Origin: Sva-07 sp035529175
GTDB taxonomy: Bacteria > Actinomycetota > Acidimicrobiia > Acidimicrobiales > Ilumatobacteraceae
DNA: 10,443 bases
Direction: 5' to 3'
Assembly (NCBI GenBank): GCA_035529175.1
Contig: DATKXG010000278.1
Span: 1 to 10,443 of the forward strand
The translations under genes were made by a program, and so were the position numbers. A model generated the notes under the pieces. The model did no database searches, was not told where the DNA came from, and saw only the letters and a list, made by a program, of their open reading frames with translations. Below are positions 1 to 7,628 of the stretch, piece by piece. The stretch's first letter is position 1, and the number at the start of each line of letters is the position of its first letter.

Positions 1-66
1 TTCTCCGTGGTCAACTCCTCCATCGGGATTGCGTCTGACGTTCGTCGGGAGCGCCGGTGGGCCGAA

Positions 67-94
67 CTCAAGTCACAGGAAGCACTTGCCGATG
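67..94 (+). promoter_or_regulatory. Putative sigma-28 (FliA/WhiG/SigD)-type promoter for the minor-pilin operon
   Basis: CTCAAG (67-72) is followed after 15 nt by GCCGATG (88-94). This resembles the sigma-28 family consensus, roughly TAAA-N15-GCCGATAA; as I recall, actinobacterial FliA promoters carry CTCA in the -35. Counted from TCAA the spacer is 16 nt. The same CTCAAG hexamer with GCCGATA occurs at 10015-10041, and no other CTCAAG in the window has a GCCGAT at this distance. Transcription would start near 101-104, giving a leader of about 80 nt if translation begins at 182. The consensus match is seen; the sigma factor itself is inferred and not encoded here. Confidence 0.55.
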
Positions 95-161
95 TCCAGA
101 CATATGACAGCGCGTCCGAGAGCAGGCGAACGTCCGAATCCAGACGGCGCAGATCGCGACC

Positions 162-179
162 CGCGTTCGCCGGAACGCG
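162..179 (+). other. Perfect 7-bp hairpin immediately before the first pilin start
   Basis: CGCGTTC (162-168) and GAACGCG (173-179) are exact inverted copies around a GCCG loop. The second arm ends two bases before the preferred ATG at 182 and contains the only weak Shine-Dalgarno-like run (GGAA, 172-175 region). If the leader is transcribed from the promoter at 67-94, this stem could limit ribosome access. A chance inverted repeat in GC-rich DNA remains possible. Confidence 0.4.
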
Positions 180-181
180 CG

Positions 182-676
182 ATGCCTCTGCGCGCCGGCA
201 GGACCCGTGACGGCGGATTCTCGATGATCGAAGTACTGATCTCGATCGCGCTGATCGGGCTGGTCATCGGTGCGACGTTGACGACATTGCAGGTGACGAT
301 CCGCGCCAGCGGCGCCGACCGTGACCACTCGAACGCTCACGCCTGGCTGCAGACTGCCGCCGACGTCCTCTATGCCCGTCCGCTCGAGCCGTGCACGCCG
401 GCTGGCTCCAATGCGACGAACAAGGCAGCGATCATCTCGACCTACGAGTCCACGTTGCAGCAGACCGAGAACCCCGAGGGTTGGCCGGACGCCAACATCG
501 AGATCGTCGACCTCCAGTTCTGGCACATCAACATCGACCCGGTGACGAAGTTCACCGAAGAGGGATGGGGCCTGCTGTGCGACACGTCCGACACCAACCT
601 CCAGCGAATCGGTATCAGAGTCCGATCCGAGGGCGGCGAGATCGTCGAAGAGGTGGAGGTGATCATCGGTGAGTGA
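182..676 (+). CDS. PilV-like type IV minor prepilin
   Basis: A 164-residue secreted pseudopilin or minor pilin, expected to be cut by the prepilin peptidase and assembled into a type IV pilus. The class III signal is clear: a basic leader ends RTRDGG, cleavage falls after Gly12, and the mature protein begins FSMIEVLIS with Glu at +5, followed by a hydrophobic helix to about residue 35. Two cysteines (71 and 133) could form the C-terminal disulfide loop usual in minor pilins. I chose ATG 182 because the codons between ATG 104 and 182 have low third-position GC (about half) while those after 182 have the strong bias of the gene, and because a 12-residue leader matches the family. ATG 92 has an AGGAAG upstream but lies inside the putative -10. 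ATG 104 is 9 nt past the -10 and would give a 38-residue leader. The gene overlaps the next by 8 bp, so translation is probably coupled. The pilV-like role is inferred from gene order and the IEVLIS start. Confidence 0.85.
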   Translation: MPLRAGRTRDGGFSMIEVLISIALIGLVIGATLTTLQVTIRASGADRDHSNAHAWLQTAADVLYARPLEPCTPAGSNATNKAAIISTYESTLQQTENPEGWPDANIEIVDLQFWHINIDPVTKFTEEGWGLLCDTSDTNLQRIGIRVRSEGGEIVEEVEVIIGE

Positions 677-2621
677 TCGAGCGAGCTCCCTGACTCGAGC
701 CCGTCGCGACGGCGGCTTCACACTGATCGAGATCCTGATCGTCGTCGCGATGATCGGGTTCCTGACGGCCACGCTGGCCTCAGTCTTCACGGTGATCGTG
801 CGGACCACACCCGATGCGGACGCCCGCGTCACCGACGCGCGGTCCCTCAAGGGGCTCGTCACCTGGATCCCCCAGGACATGGACGCGGCGCCGCCGACCG
901 GGTTCGACGACAGCCACTCGGCCTGGGGGTGCGCAGGCGCCGCCCCGGCCGACAGTCACAACGTCATCGCGATGTCGTGGACCGAGGTGGGTGACGTCAC
1001 GAGCAGCTTCCATGCGAGCTACCGCTACGAATTTCGCAATGGAGAATGGGTCATCGCGAGGTACTCCTGCCAGGACGGTGGAACGGCGCGGCGCGTCAAC
1101 ATGACCAGCGAACTTCCGCCCTGGAATTCGTCGTCACCGCCTGCGTGGGTCGAGATGTGCAGCACGCCGATCGACGCCGCGACAGGCGACTGTCTGCCGG
1201 CCAGCGTGGTGACCGATCCGACGACTCAACCGGTCGAGTCGATGAAGGTGACCCTCACGCTGCTCGACGGTACGCCGTACACGATCGATGCTGCGGCCAA
1301 GAACCCCGACGAGAACCTTGCGGACGATCCCGATGCCGTCACCAACTACCCCCCGGCTGCGGGTGTACCGACCCGCTCGATCACGATGCTCGCAGGTGAG
1401 ACGCGGGTGCTCGACCTGTATGCCGAGCATGCGATCAGCGATCCCGAGGGCAACTTCCTGACGTCGGCCGTCGACAGCTACGAGCCCATGCCCGCCGGCA
1501 TCACCGTGAAGTCGTCCGATCCGCTCGTCGCCACCATCACTGCCGATCCGCTGATGGGCCCCGGCGTATTGCCGGATCCGGTCTCGATGATCGTCAGCGA
1601 CGCTTACGGCGGCTCCGTCGACGTGCTGATCGCAATCGAGATCGTGCTGCCACCTAATGATCCGCCGGTTGCAGCGATCTCGGACTACTACTTGACGGTC
1701 AGCGAGAACGAGACGATCGTCCTCCCGCTCGACCTGTCGCACGGCATCAGCGACCCGAACGGTGACGGACTCAGCCTGAACGTCCTCTCGTGGCCCGCAC
1801 CGTTCGCCAACCAGCCAAACGTCGGAGGACTGTTCGGTGACTTGGGGATGGAGATCACCGTCAAGCCCGGCACCGCGCCGGCGGTGGTGCCCGACCCCAT
1901 CGTCACCCGCGTCACCGACGACCGTGGTGATTGGATCGATGTTCGGACGTTCCTGACGATCGTTGCTCCTGCCGGCAACAGCGCTCCGCTCGTCACTCCA
2001 TTCGGCAGCCCGGCAGCGAGCATCGAGGCCGGTGACACCGTCACGTTGACCGTCGGCGCCACCGATCCCGATGGGGACCTCGTCTGGACGTTCCTCGATC
2101 CCGGCTTCTCGGTGCCGGCGGGCCTGACGGTGACCACGAGTGGACTCGACGTCGTCGTCGAGGCCGACGAGTCGATCGTCGCCGGGACCTACATCATCAC
2201 CCTGTTGGTCAAGGACTGGTCCGGTGCGACGGCGCCGGTCACGGCAACGATCGCGATCGTTCCGCCCCCGCCACCGCCGCCGTCACCCTGCGTGCTCGGC
2301 ACCCTGACCGTCGATCAGAACCCGGTCGGCCGGGCCGGTTCGGGCGGAGGCCCCAAGGCACTCGACCGGGACGTTCTCGTCACGCTCACGTACTCGGGCA
2401 CGTGCGACGGTCTGGTCCTCAAGTACGACACGGGCCATCCGAGCGGGCTCGGCACAGGCGTCGGGCGGGTGTTCCCGTCCGGTTCGACGACCTCGGTGGA
2501 GCTGCGCGGCAATGGCAGCGGCGGCAGCGAGAAGTGGATCGCCGGCACCCACGTGCTCACGGCGTCGACGACCAGCGCCGTGACCCCCAACTCCGTCTCG
2601 ATCACCTTGACCGTGAACTGA
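669..2621 (+). CDS. Large PilW-like minor prepilin with three tandem Ig/cadherin-like repeats, a probable pilus-tip adhesin
   Basis: A 650-residue protein beginning with GTG 669 inside the end of the preceding gene, with a good Shine-Dalgarno (GGAGGT, 655-660, 8 nt upstream). The 16-residue leader ends RRDGG; cleavage gives FTLIEILIVV with Glu at +5, and the hydrophobic helix runs to about residue 44. Residues about 45-225 form the pilin head and carry four cysteines (88, 134, 164, 175). Three related beta-rich units follow at about 226-328, 329-433 and 434-531. Each opens with a short Ala/Pro segment and carries a DPEGN, DPNGD or DPDGD acidic turn like the calcium-binding turns of cadherin-like and Ig-like domains. 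A polyproline hinge (532-540) leads to a C-terminal domain of about 110 residues with Cys541 and Cys579. Ordinary minor pilins are 150-300 residues, so this looks like a pilin fused to an adhesin stalk. The pilin identity is firm; adhesion and calcium binding are inferred. Confidence 0.9.
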   Translation: MSDRASSLTRARRDGGFTLIEILIVVAMIGFLTATLASVFTVIVRTTPDADARVTDARSLKGLVTWIPQDMDAAPPTGFDDSHSAWGCAGAAPADSHNVIAMSWTEVGDVTSSFHASYRYEFRNGEWVIARYSCQDGGTARRVNMTSELPPWNSSSPPAWVEMCSTPIDAATGDCLPASVVTDPTTQPVESMKVTLTLLDGTPYTIDAAAKNPDENLADDPDAVTNYPPAAGVPTRSITMLAGETRVLDLYAEHAISDPEGNFLTSAVDSYEPMPAGITVKSSDPLVATITADPLMGPGVLPDPVSMIVSDAYGGSVDVLIAIEIVLPPNDPPVAAISDYYLTVSENETIVLPLDLSHGISDPNGDGLSLNVLSWPAPFANQPNVGGLFGDLGMEITVKPGTAPAVVPDPIVTRVTDDRGDWIDVRTFLTIVAPAGNSAPLVTPFGSPAASIEAGDTVTLTVGATDPDGDLVWTFLDPGFSVPAGLTVTTSGLDVVVEADESIVAGTYIITLLVKDWSGATAPVTATIAIVPPPPPPPSPCVLGTLTVDQNPVGRAGSGGGPKALDRDVLVTLTYSGTCDGLVLKYDTGHPSGLGTGVGRVFPSGSTTSVELRGNGSGGSEKWIAGTHVLTASTTSAVTPNSVSITLTVN

Positions 2622-2642
2622 GACCAATGACATGAGGAACCC

Positions 2643-4118
2643 ATGATCGACACCACTCAATCCACTCGGGACCGAGGCAGCATCCTCCCACTGACGCTGG
2701 TGATCAGCGTCGTGCTCTTCGGCGTCGTCATGTCGGTGACGTCATTCGCGACGGTCGGGCTCCGCTACGGCCGCGTCGTCGAGGGCAGAGCAGACCGTCT
2801 CGCCGCAGCCGACGGCGGCATGCGGTACGCGGTCGGACGGTTGAGTACCGGCGCCGCACGGTTGTGCGCAACAGGCGGTCCCGACACGATCGAGGCGCCG
2901 TCGCTGAACAAGGCCGATGTGAAGGTCACCTGCGGCCTGGTGGGCCCCGGCTTCGACTACACGAACGGTTGGGCGATGATCCTGACCGGCGAGGAGATCC
3001 CCACGAGCGATCCGATGTGCACCGGCGCGCTCGATGGCGACCCGTGCGCCCTGTTGAAGACTGCGGCGGGCGTCTCGACCGACAAGCTGATCGGTGGACC
3101 GGTCTACATGGCCAGGCCGTCGTTCGACCTGAAGGCACCCATCGAGTTCAAGCGAGCCCAACTGCTCTACACCGCATCGGACTGTTCGGCCGCCCCTGCG
3201 ATCCCGGCCAAACTCAAGTTCGACGATTCGTCGCTGGGTATCACCTGCACCGGCAAGCCCTGGTCGCGTCAGCCGGCGAAGTGGACGGCTGCCGACGCGA
3301 CGAGCGGGCTGTTCCAGGAGCCCAACATGGCGTTCATGCCCACGAACATGAACCCGCCGCCCGTGACGATCGACGACGGCACGGCCTGCAAGGTGTTCCT
3401 CCCCGGGCACTACACGGTGGCGCCCGCACTCGGATCGGCGAACTACTTCATGTCGGGCGACTACGTCTTCGACGGGTTCACCCTGACGATCGCGAACCAG
3501 AAGGTGACGTTCGGACGATCGGCGACCACCGGATCGACCGGCGACACACAGTTCCTCCCGAACCCGGCATGTGACGACGTGCGGGCGTCCGATCACGGCT
3601 ACGACGCCGGCGGTTCCGATGCGACGCCGAGCCAACTGACCGTCAGCGAAGCCGGGGCGACGGTCTATCTCCAGAACGGTGCACGGTTCGTCGTCAACCA
3701 GAACGGTGAACTCGAAGTGATGAGGCGCAAGCAGGGCAGGAACTACGTGAGCCTCCACGTGCTCGACAACTCGTTGACCTGGACCGACCACGTCATCGAG
3801 CAGGGCCCCGGCACCAACAAGGACATGGTGATGCACGGCCTCGTGTGGGCTCCGGAAGCGAGCATCGTGTTCACCAACATCACCAACACTGCCGACGGGC
3901 AGCTGCTCGGCGGGGTGGTCGTGTCCAACATCGAGCTCAACTCGTCGGCGTCGGGAACCGGATTCGTCATCGCCGTCGAGCCAGGCGATCTGTGGGGCAA
4001 GCTCCGGCTCGACTCGGTTGCCGAACTGAACGGGTACACGACCACGATCCGTTCGATCGTCGACTTCCGGCCGACGACCGGGTACGTCGCGGTCACCTCC
4101 TGGCGCGTCCTCGAATGA
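2643..4118 (+). CDS. PilX/GspK-like minor pilin with a large extracellular domain
   Basis: A 491-residue protein starting 21 nt after the PilW-like gene, with GAGGAA (2634-2639) close to ATG 2643. A short polar leader ends RDRG, followed by a hydrophobic helix (about residues 13-37) and then a charged helix ending AAADGGMRYAVGRL, matching the A-E-A-G-x-x-Y-A-x-x-x-L pattern of PilX N-termini. The residue at +5 is Leu rather than Glu if cleavage follows Gly12; GspK-type tip subunits are known to lack this Glu. The rest is a long exported region with nine or more cysteines. Its end (about 395-450, with MHGLVWAPEAS and LLGGVVVSN) looks like the repetitive beta-strand C-terminus found in PilX-like proteins. 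It is probably co-transcribed with the two upstream pilins and caps or initiates the pilus with them. The function of the large head domain is unknown. Confidence 0.85.
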   Translation: MIDTTQSTRDRGSILPLTLVISVVLFGVVMSVTSFATVGLRYGRVVEGRADRLAAADGGMRYAVGRLSTGAARLCATGGPDTIEAPSLNKADVKVTCGLVGPGFDYTNGWAMILTGEEIPTSDPMCTGALDGDPCALLKTAAGVSTDKLIGGPVYMARPSFDLKAPIEFKRAQLLYTASDCSAAPAIPAKLKFDDSSLGITCTGKPWSRQPAKWTAADATSGLFQEPNMAFMPTNMNPPPVTIDDGTACKVFLPGHYTVAPALGSANYFMSGDYVFDGFTLTIANQKVTFGRSATTGSTGDTQFLPNPACDDVRASDHGYDAGGSDATPSQLTVSEAGATVYLQNGARFVVNQNGELEVMRRKQGRNYVSLHVLDNSLTWTDHVIEQGPGTNKDMVMHGLVWAPEASIVFTNITNTADGQLLGGVVVSNIELNSSASGTGFVIAVEPGDLWGKLRLDSVAELNGYTTTIRSIVDFRPTTGYVAVTSWRVLE

Positions 4119-4143
4119 TCGAGAACGCGTACGGTGCCGTGCT

Positions 4144-6009
4144 TCAGTCCTGGAGCAGGAGTTCGCCGGCGTTGAGCTGTCTCGCGTAGCGGCCGTTCGC
4201 GGCGAGCAGTTCGTCGTGGGTGCCGATCTCGACGATGCGGCCGTCCTCGACGAAGGCGATGCGGTCGGCGCTGCGGATCGTGGACAGGCGGTGAGCGATC
4301 ACGAGCGCCGTCCGATGCTCCATCGCGTGGTCGAGTGCTGCCTGGATCAGTGCTTCGTTCTCGTTGTCGAGGTGGCTGGTCGCTTCGTCGAGCACCATGA
4401 TCGCCGGGTTCTTCAGCAACAGCCGGGCGATCGCCAGGCGCTGCTTCTCGCCGCCGCTGAGGCGGTAGCCGCGCTCGCCGACGATCGTGTCGTAGCCGTC
4501 GGGCAGCGCGGCGATCGTGTCGTGGATCCGAGCCGCCATCGCAGCGGCGACCAGTTCGTCGTCGGAGGCGTCGGGGTCCGCGTACCGCAGGTTGTCACCG
4601 ATCGTCTCGTGGAAGAGATGGGGGTCCTGCGACACCACCCCGATCGCAGCGCGCAGGGAACCGAGGGTGAGGTCGCGGACGTCGTGGCCGTCGATGCGGA
4701 CCGCGCCCGAGGTCACGTCGTACAGGCGCGGGATGAGCGAGATCGTCGTCGACTTGCCGGCGCCGGACGCGCCGACCAGCGCCACGGTCTCGCCGGGCTC
4801 GACCTTCAGTGACAGCCCGCGCAACACGTCGACATCGGGGTCAGTGTCGCCGCCGAGGCCGGCGTTCTGCTCCATCGAGGCGATCGCCGAATCGGCCGCA
4901 GGCGGGTACCTGAACACCACGTCGTCGAACTCGACGGCACCCGTCGCGTCGACGAGGTCGACGGCGCCCGGCCGCTCCCGGATCGCCTCCGGCGCGTCGA
5001 GCACTTCGAACACCCGCTCGAAGCTGACCATCGACGTCATCAGGTCGACGCGTGCGTTCGTCAGCCCGGTGAGCGGCTGGTAGACCCGGGTCACGAGCGC
5101 AGCGAGCGCCACCAGCGTGCCGACCTCGATCGATCCGTCGACGACCATGAACGCTCCGATGCCGTAGATCGCGGCGGTGCCGATGGCGCCGACGAGGCCG
5201 AGGGCGACGAAGAACACCCGCCCGAGCAGCGCCGACTGGATGCCGGTGTCGCGCACACCCCGCGCCCGGCGCTCGAACGCCTCCTGCTCGCGGCGGCCCG
5301 AGCCGAACAGCTTGACCAGGCTCGCTCCCGCCACGTTGAACCGCTCGGTCATCTGGGTGTTCATCGCGGCGTTGTAGCCCATCTGCTCGCGCGAGATCCC
5401 TTGCAGTCGCACTCCGACCCGTCGGGCGGGCACGATGAACAGCGGCAGCACCACCAACGTCAGCAAGGTCAGGCGCCACTCGAGGGCGAGCATGGCAGCG
5501 AGCGTGGTGACCAGCACGATGACGTTGCTGACCACGCTGCCGAGCGTGCTCGTGACTGCGGTCTGTGCGCCGATGACGTCGTTGTTGAGGCGTGACGTGA
5601 TCGATCCGGTCGGCGTGCGCGTGAAGAACGCGATCGGCATGCGCTGGATCTTGGCGAACAGCGCGCTGCGCAGGTCGTAGATCAACCCCTCGCCGACCTT
5701 CGCGCTGGCCCACCGCTGAACGATCGCCAGCACGGCGTCGCCGAGTGCCGCTGCGACGGCCACGGAGGCCAGGATCACGATCTGGCGCTTGTCGCCGTCG
5801 GGGATCGCGTTGTCGATGATCGCCCGGATCACGAACACCGGCACCAGGGCCAGCAAGGCGGCGGCGAGGATGGCGAGGAGGAAGACGACGATCGTGCCGC
5901 GGTAGGGACGAGCGAACGTCCAGACCCGACGTAGCGTGCCTTCGCTCAGCTCGACACCCTTCAACGCGTCCTTGTCGCCGGGCATCATCGAGTGGGGAGG
6001 CATCCGCAT
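4144..6009 (-). CDS. ABC exporter half-transporter (fused membrane and ATPase domains)
   Basis: A 621-residue ABCB/MsbA-type exporter subunit that acts as a homo- or heterodimer in the cytoplasmic membrane. Six membrane helices are visible at about 39-62, 77-98, 150-171, 179-194, 262-284 and 290-309. The ATPase domain has an A-loop Tyr368, Walker A GASGAGKST (413-421), Q-loop Gln461, signature LSGGEKQR (from 517), Walker B ending LDEAT (Asp541, Glu542) and switch His573, so it should be an active ATPase. About 17 extra acidic/glycine-rich residues lie between the A-loop and the next strand; as I recall, this is common in actinobacterial members. The start at 6009 is chosen because a TAGCGT -10 box lies 8 nt upstream, suggesting a leaderless transcript; longer starts run through that box. 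ATG codons at 6003, 5988 and 5985 are alternatives. It ends 25 bp from the pilus operon, tail to tail. Substrate unknown; only one half-transporter is present. Confidence 0.93.
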   Translation of the reverse strand: MRMPPHSMMPGDKDALKGVELSEGTLRRVWTFARPYRGTIVVFLLAILAAALLALVPVFVIRAIIDNAIPDGDKRQIVILASVAVAAALGDAVLAIVQRWASAKVGEGLIYDLRSALFAKIQRMPIAFFTRTPTGSITSRLNNDVIGAQTAVTSTLGSVVSNVIVLVTTLAAMLALEWRLTLLTLVVLPLFIVPARRVGVRLQGISREQMGYNAAMNTQMTERFNVAGASLVKLFGSGRREQEAFERRARGVRDTGIQSALLGRVFFVALGLVGAIGTAAIYGIGAFMVVDGSIEVGTLVALAALVTRVYQPLTGLTNARVDLMTSMVSFERVFEVLDAPEAIRERPGAVDLVDATGAVEFDDVVFRYPPAADSAIASMEQNAGLGGDTDPDVDVLRGLSLKVEPGETVALVGASGAGKSTTISLIPRLYDVTSGAVRIDGHDVRDLTLGSLRAAIGVVSQDPHLFHETIGDNLRYADPDASDDELVAAAMAARIHDTIAALPDGYDTIVGERGYRLSGGEKQRLAIARLLLKNPAIMVLDEATSHLDNENEALIQAALDHAMEHRTALVIAHRLSTIRSADRIAFVEDGRIVEIGTHDELLAANGRYARQLNAGELLLQD

Positions 6010-6017
6010 GGACGCCC

Positions 6018-6023
6018 ACGCTA
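6018..6023 (-). promoter_or_regulatory. -10 box (TAGCGT) of the ABC exporter, leaderless geometry
   Basis: Read on the - strand, TAGCGT fits TAnnnT and is followed by 8 nt and then ATG. Transcription would begin at or within a base or two of the start codon. No convincing -35 TTGACA-like hexamer lies 16-18 nt upstream. Leaderless mRNAs of this layout are common in actinobacteria. Confidence 0.5.
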
Positions 6024-6057
6024 CGAGCCGAAGTTCTGTGTTTCGTCTGCCGGCTCG
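6024..6057. repeat. 7-bp inverted repeat between the divergent promoters
   Basis: CGAGCCG (6024-6030) and CGGCTCG (6051-6057) are perfect inverted copies separated by 20 nt. One arm abuts the -10 box of the ABC exporter and the other sits at the -35 distance from the -10 box of the hydrolase. It could be an operator shared by both genes, or a chance GC-rich repeat. Confidence 0.35.
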
Positions 6058-6074
6058 GAGTGCCGGATCGCCCA

Positions 6075-6080
6075 TACGCT
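6075..6080 (+). promoter_or_regulatory. -10 box (TACGCT) of the lipoprotein hydrolase, leaderless geometry
   Basis: TACGCT fits TAnnnT and is followed by seven bases and then ATG at 6088, so the transcript would begin at or next to the start codon. There is no Shine-Dalgarno run upstream, which agrees with leaderless initiation. No clear -35 element is seen. Confidence 0.5.
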
Positions 6081-6087
6081 GGGGCCG

Positions 6088-7608
6088 ATGCGCCGAACCG
6101 CCCTGACCATCGCCGCCCTGGCGGCGTTGGCTGCGTGCTCGGAAGGGTCCGACGTTCCACCGGTTGCCGTCCGCGACGTCACCGGCATCACCGATCCGGT
6201 CATCGAGATGGCGCCCGACGTCACCGCATCACCCGAACCGCTCGACTACGTCATCGAGTGGACGCAGGTCTCCGATCGCACCGACGAGGGCACCCTCACC
6301 GTCCCGGTCGACTACGCCGATCCGCAGGGCGACACGATCGAGCTGTACGTCGCCCGTCACCGCGCGACTGCCGAACTGTCGGCGGGACCGATGCTCGCCA
6401 ACCGTGGCGGCCCCGGCGCCGACGGCGCCACACTGGCGCTCGACGCCACGGGTTGGTTCGGATCCGAGATCACCGACAACTTCGACGTGATCGGCTGGGA
6501 CCCCCGTGGCACCGGCCAGAGCCAGGGCGTCGTCGACTGTATCGACGACGCGGACTATGACCGGTACTTCTCGGCACCCGACATCACTCCGGACGACGAT
6601 GCCGAGCGAACCGAACTGATCGAGCTCGCCCAGGAGTACGCCGAAGCGTGTATCGATCGCGTCGACACGCTGCAGTACGTCGGCACCAACAATTCGGCGC
6701 GTGACATGGACGCGATCCGCCAGGCGCTCGGCGCCGAGCAGGTTTCGTACTTCGGGTTCAGCTACGGAAGCGAACTCGGTGGCGTGTGGGCCACCTTGTT
6801 CCCGACCACCGTGCGCGCTGCGGTCTTCGACGGCGCAACCGACCCGAACTCCGACCCGCTGCGGTCCACCCTGCAGCAGGGCGTGGGGTTCGAGGCCGCG
6901 CTCGCGAACTTCCTCGCCCAGTGCAGCGCCGACTCGCAGTGTCCGTTCCACAACGGCGGCGATGCCGAGGGCGCGTTCGACCGGCTGATGGTCAGCCTCG
7001 ACGAGGCGCCCTTACCCAGTGCCGGTGATCGAGTCGCTGTCAACCGCAGCGTGGCGGTACTCGCGGTTGCCCAGGCGATGTACACCGAGAACTACTGGCC
7101 GGCACTCGAGCGGGCACTCGAGGATGCCGCAGCCGGCGACGGCGCCGGGCTCCTGCAGTTGCACGACGCCTACTACGGGCGGCGCGCCGACGGCACCTAC
7201 GGCAACCTGATCGAGGCGTTCCAGGCGATCAACTGCGCCGACGACGAGGAGCGGCCCACCGTCGAGGAGGCCGACGCCGACGTCGACGACGTCCTCGCGG
7301 TCGCCCCGCGGATCTTCCCGTACACGACGGGGTCGTACTCGTGCACGTTCTTCCCGCCGGCGCTCGATCCGCGGATCGAGATCACCGGCGCCGGAGCCGG
7401 CCCGATCGTGGTGGTGGGCACCACCGGCGACCCGGCGACGCCACTCGAGAGCTCGCGGGCGATGGCCGACTTGCTCGAGGACGGGCGACTCGTCGTCGTC
7501 GAGGCGAACGAACACACCGGTTATCGCAGCGACGACTGCGTGCGCGACATCGTGCACGAGTACCTGCTGACGCTCGTCGCCCCCGACGACGGCACGATCT
7601 GCTCGTAG
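6088..7608 (+). CDS. Secreted lipoprotein alpha/beta hydrolase, tripeptidyl-aminopeptidase (TAP-like, S33) type
   Basis: A 506-residue exported serine hydrolase. The N-terminus is a lipoprotein signal: two arginines, a hydrophobic run and a lipobox LAAC with Cys17, so the mature enzyme should be lipid-anchored outside the membrane. The oxyanion-hole motif GGPG is at 107-110, followed by the DVIGWDPRGTGQS segment typical of S33 aminopeptidases. The nucleophile is Ser225 in GFSYGS. The C-terminal TAP-like domain supplies Asp448 (TTGDPATP) and His476 (EHTGY), so the catalytic triad is complete. Eight mature cysteines in addition to Cys17 suggest disulfides, in keeping with an external location. 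Relatives (Streptomyces tripeptidyl aminopeptidases, mycobacterial Hip1/CaeA) cleave short N-terminal peptides or esters; the substrate here cannot be told from sequence. The start at 6088 fits the lipobox spacing and the -10 box just upstream; a longer frame to 5992 would overlap the ABC gene. It is divergent from the ABC exporter. Confidence 0.92.
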   Translation: MRRTALTIAALAALAACSEGSDVPPVAVRDVTGITDPVIEMAPDVTASPEPLDYVIEWTQVSDRTDEGTLTVPVDYADPQGDTIELYVARHRATAELSAGPMLANRGGPGADGATLALDATGWFGSEITDNFDVIGWDPRGTGQSQGVVDCIDDADYDRYFSAPDITPDDDAERTELIELAQEYAEACIDRVDTLQYVGTNNSARDMDAIRQALGAEQVSYFGFSYGSELGGVWATLFPTTVRAAVFDGATDPNSDPLRSTLQQGVGFEAALANFLAQCSADSQCPFHNGGDAEGAFDRLMVSLDEAPLPSAGDRVAVNRSVAVLAVAQAMYTENYWPALERALEDAAAGDGAGLLQLHDAYYGRRADGTYGNLIEAFQAINCADDEERPTVEEADADVDDVLAVAPRIFPYTTGSYSCTFFPPALDPRIEITGAGAGPIVVVGTTGDPATPLESSRAMADLLEDGRLVVVEANEHTGYRSDDCVRDIVHEYLLTLVAPDDGTICS

Positions 7609-7628
7609 CCGGCCCCCGCGTTCGCCGC

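Noticed and set aside
1..66. Possible tail of an upstream gene: one frame reads 11 codons to a TGA at 36-38, another is open to 210.
   Set aside because: Too short to judge. The first has mediocre codon bias, and the second loses its bias after about ten codons and runs through the promoter and pilin leader.
68..880. Long open frame on the - strand opposite the pilin genes.
   Set aside because: It lies opposite two clear prepilins, is Arg/Asp/Val-rich as antisense shadows of high-GC genes are, and shows no domain.
4119..4143. Short ACGG-TG-CCGT stem between the convergent pilus and ABC genes, considered as a terminator.
   Set aside because: The stem is only four bases with a two-base loop and no T-run.
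4841..6160. Long Arg/Ala-rich - strand frame inside the ABC exporter.
   Set aside because: It is a shifted frame of the exporter with typical shadow composition and no motif.
6270..6325. CTCA-N17-GCCGAT inside the hydrolase gene, resembling the sigma-28 motif.
   Set aside because: It is within coding sequence, lacks the CTCAAG extension, and has an off-consensus spacer; a chance match is likely.
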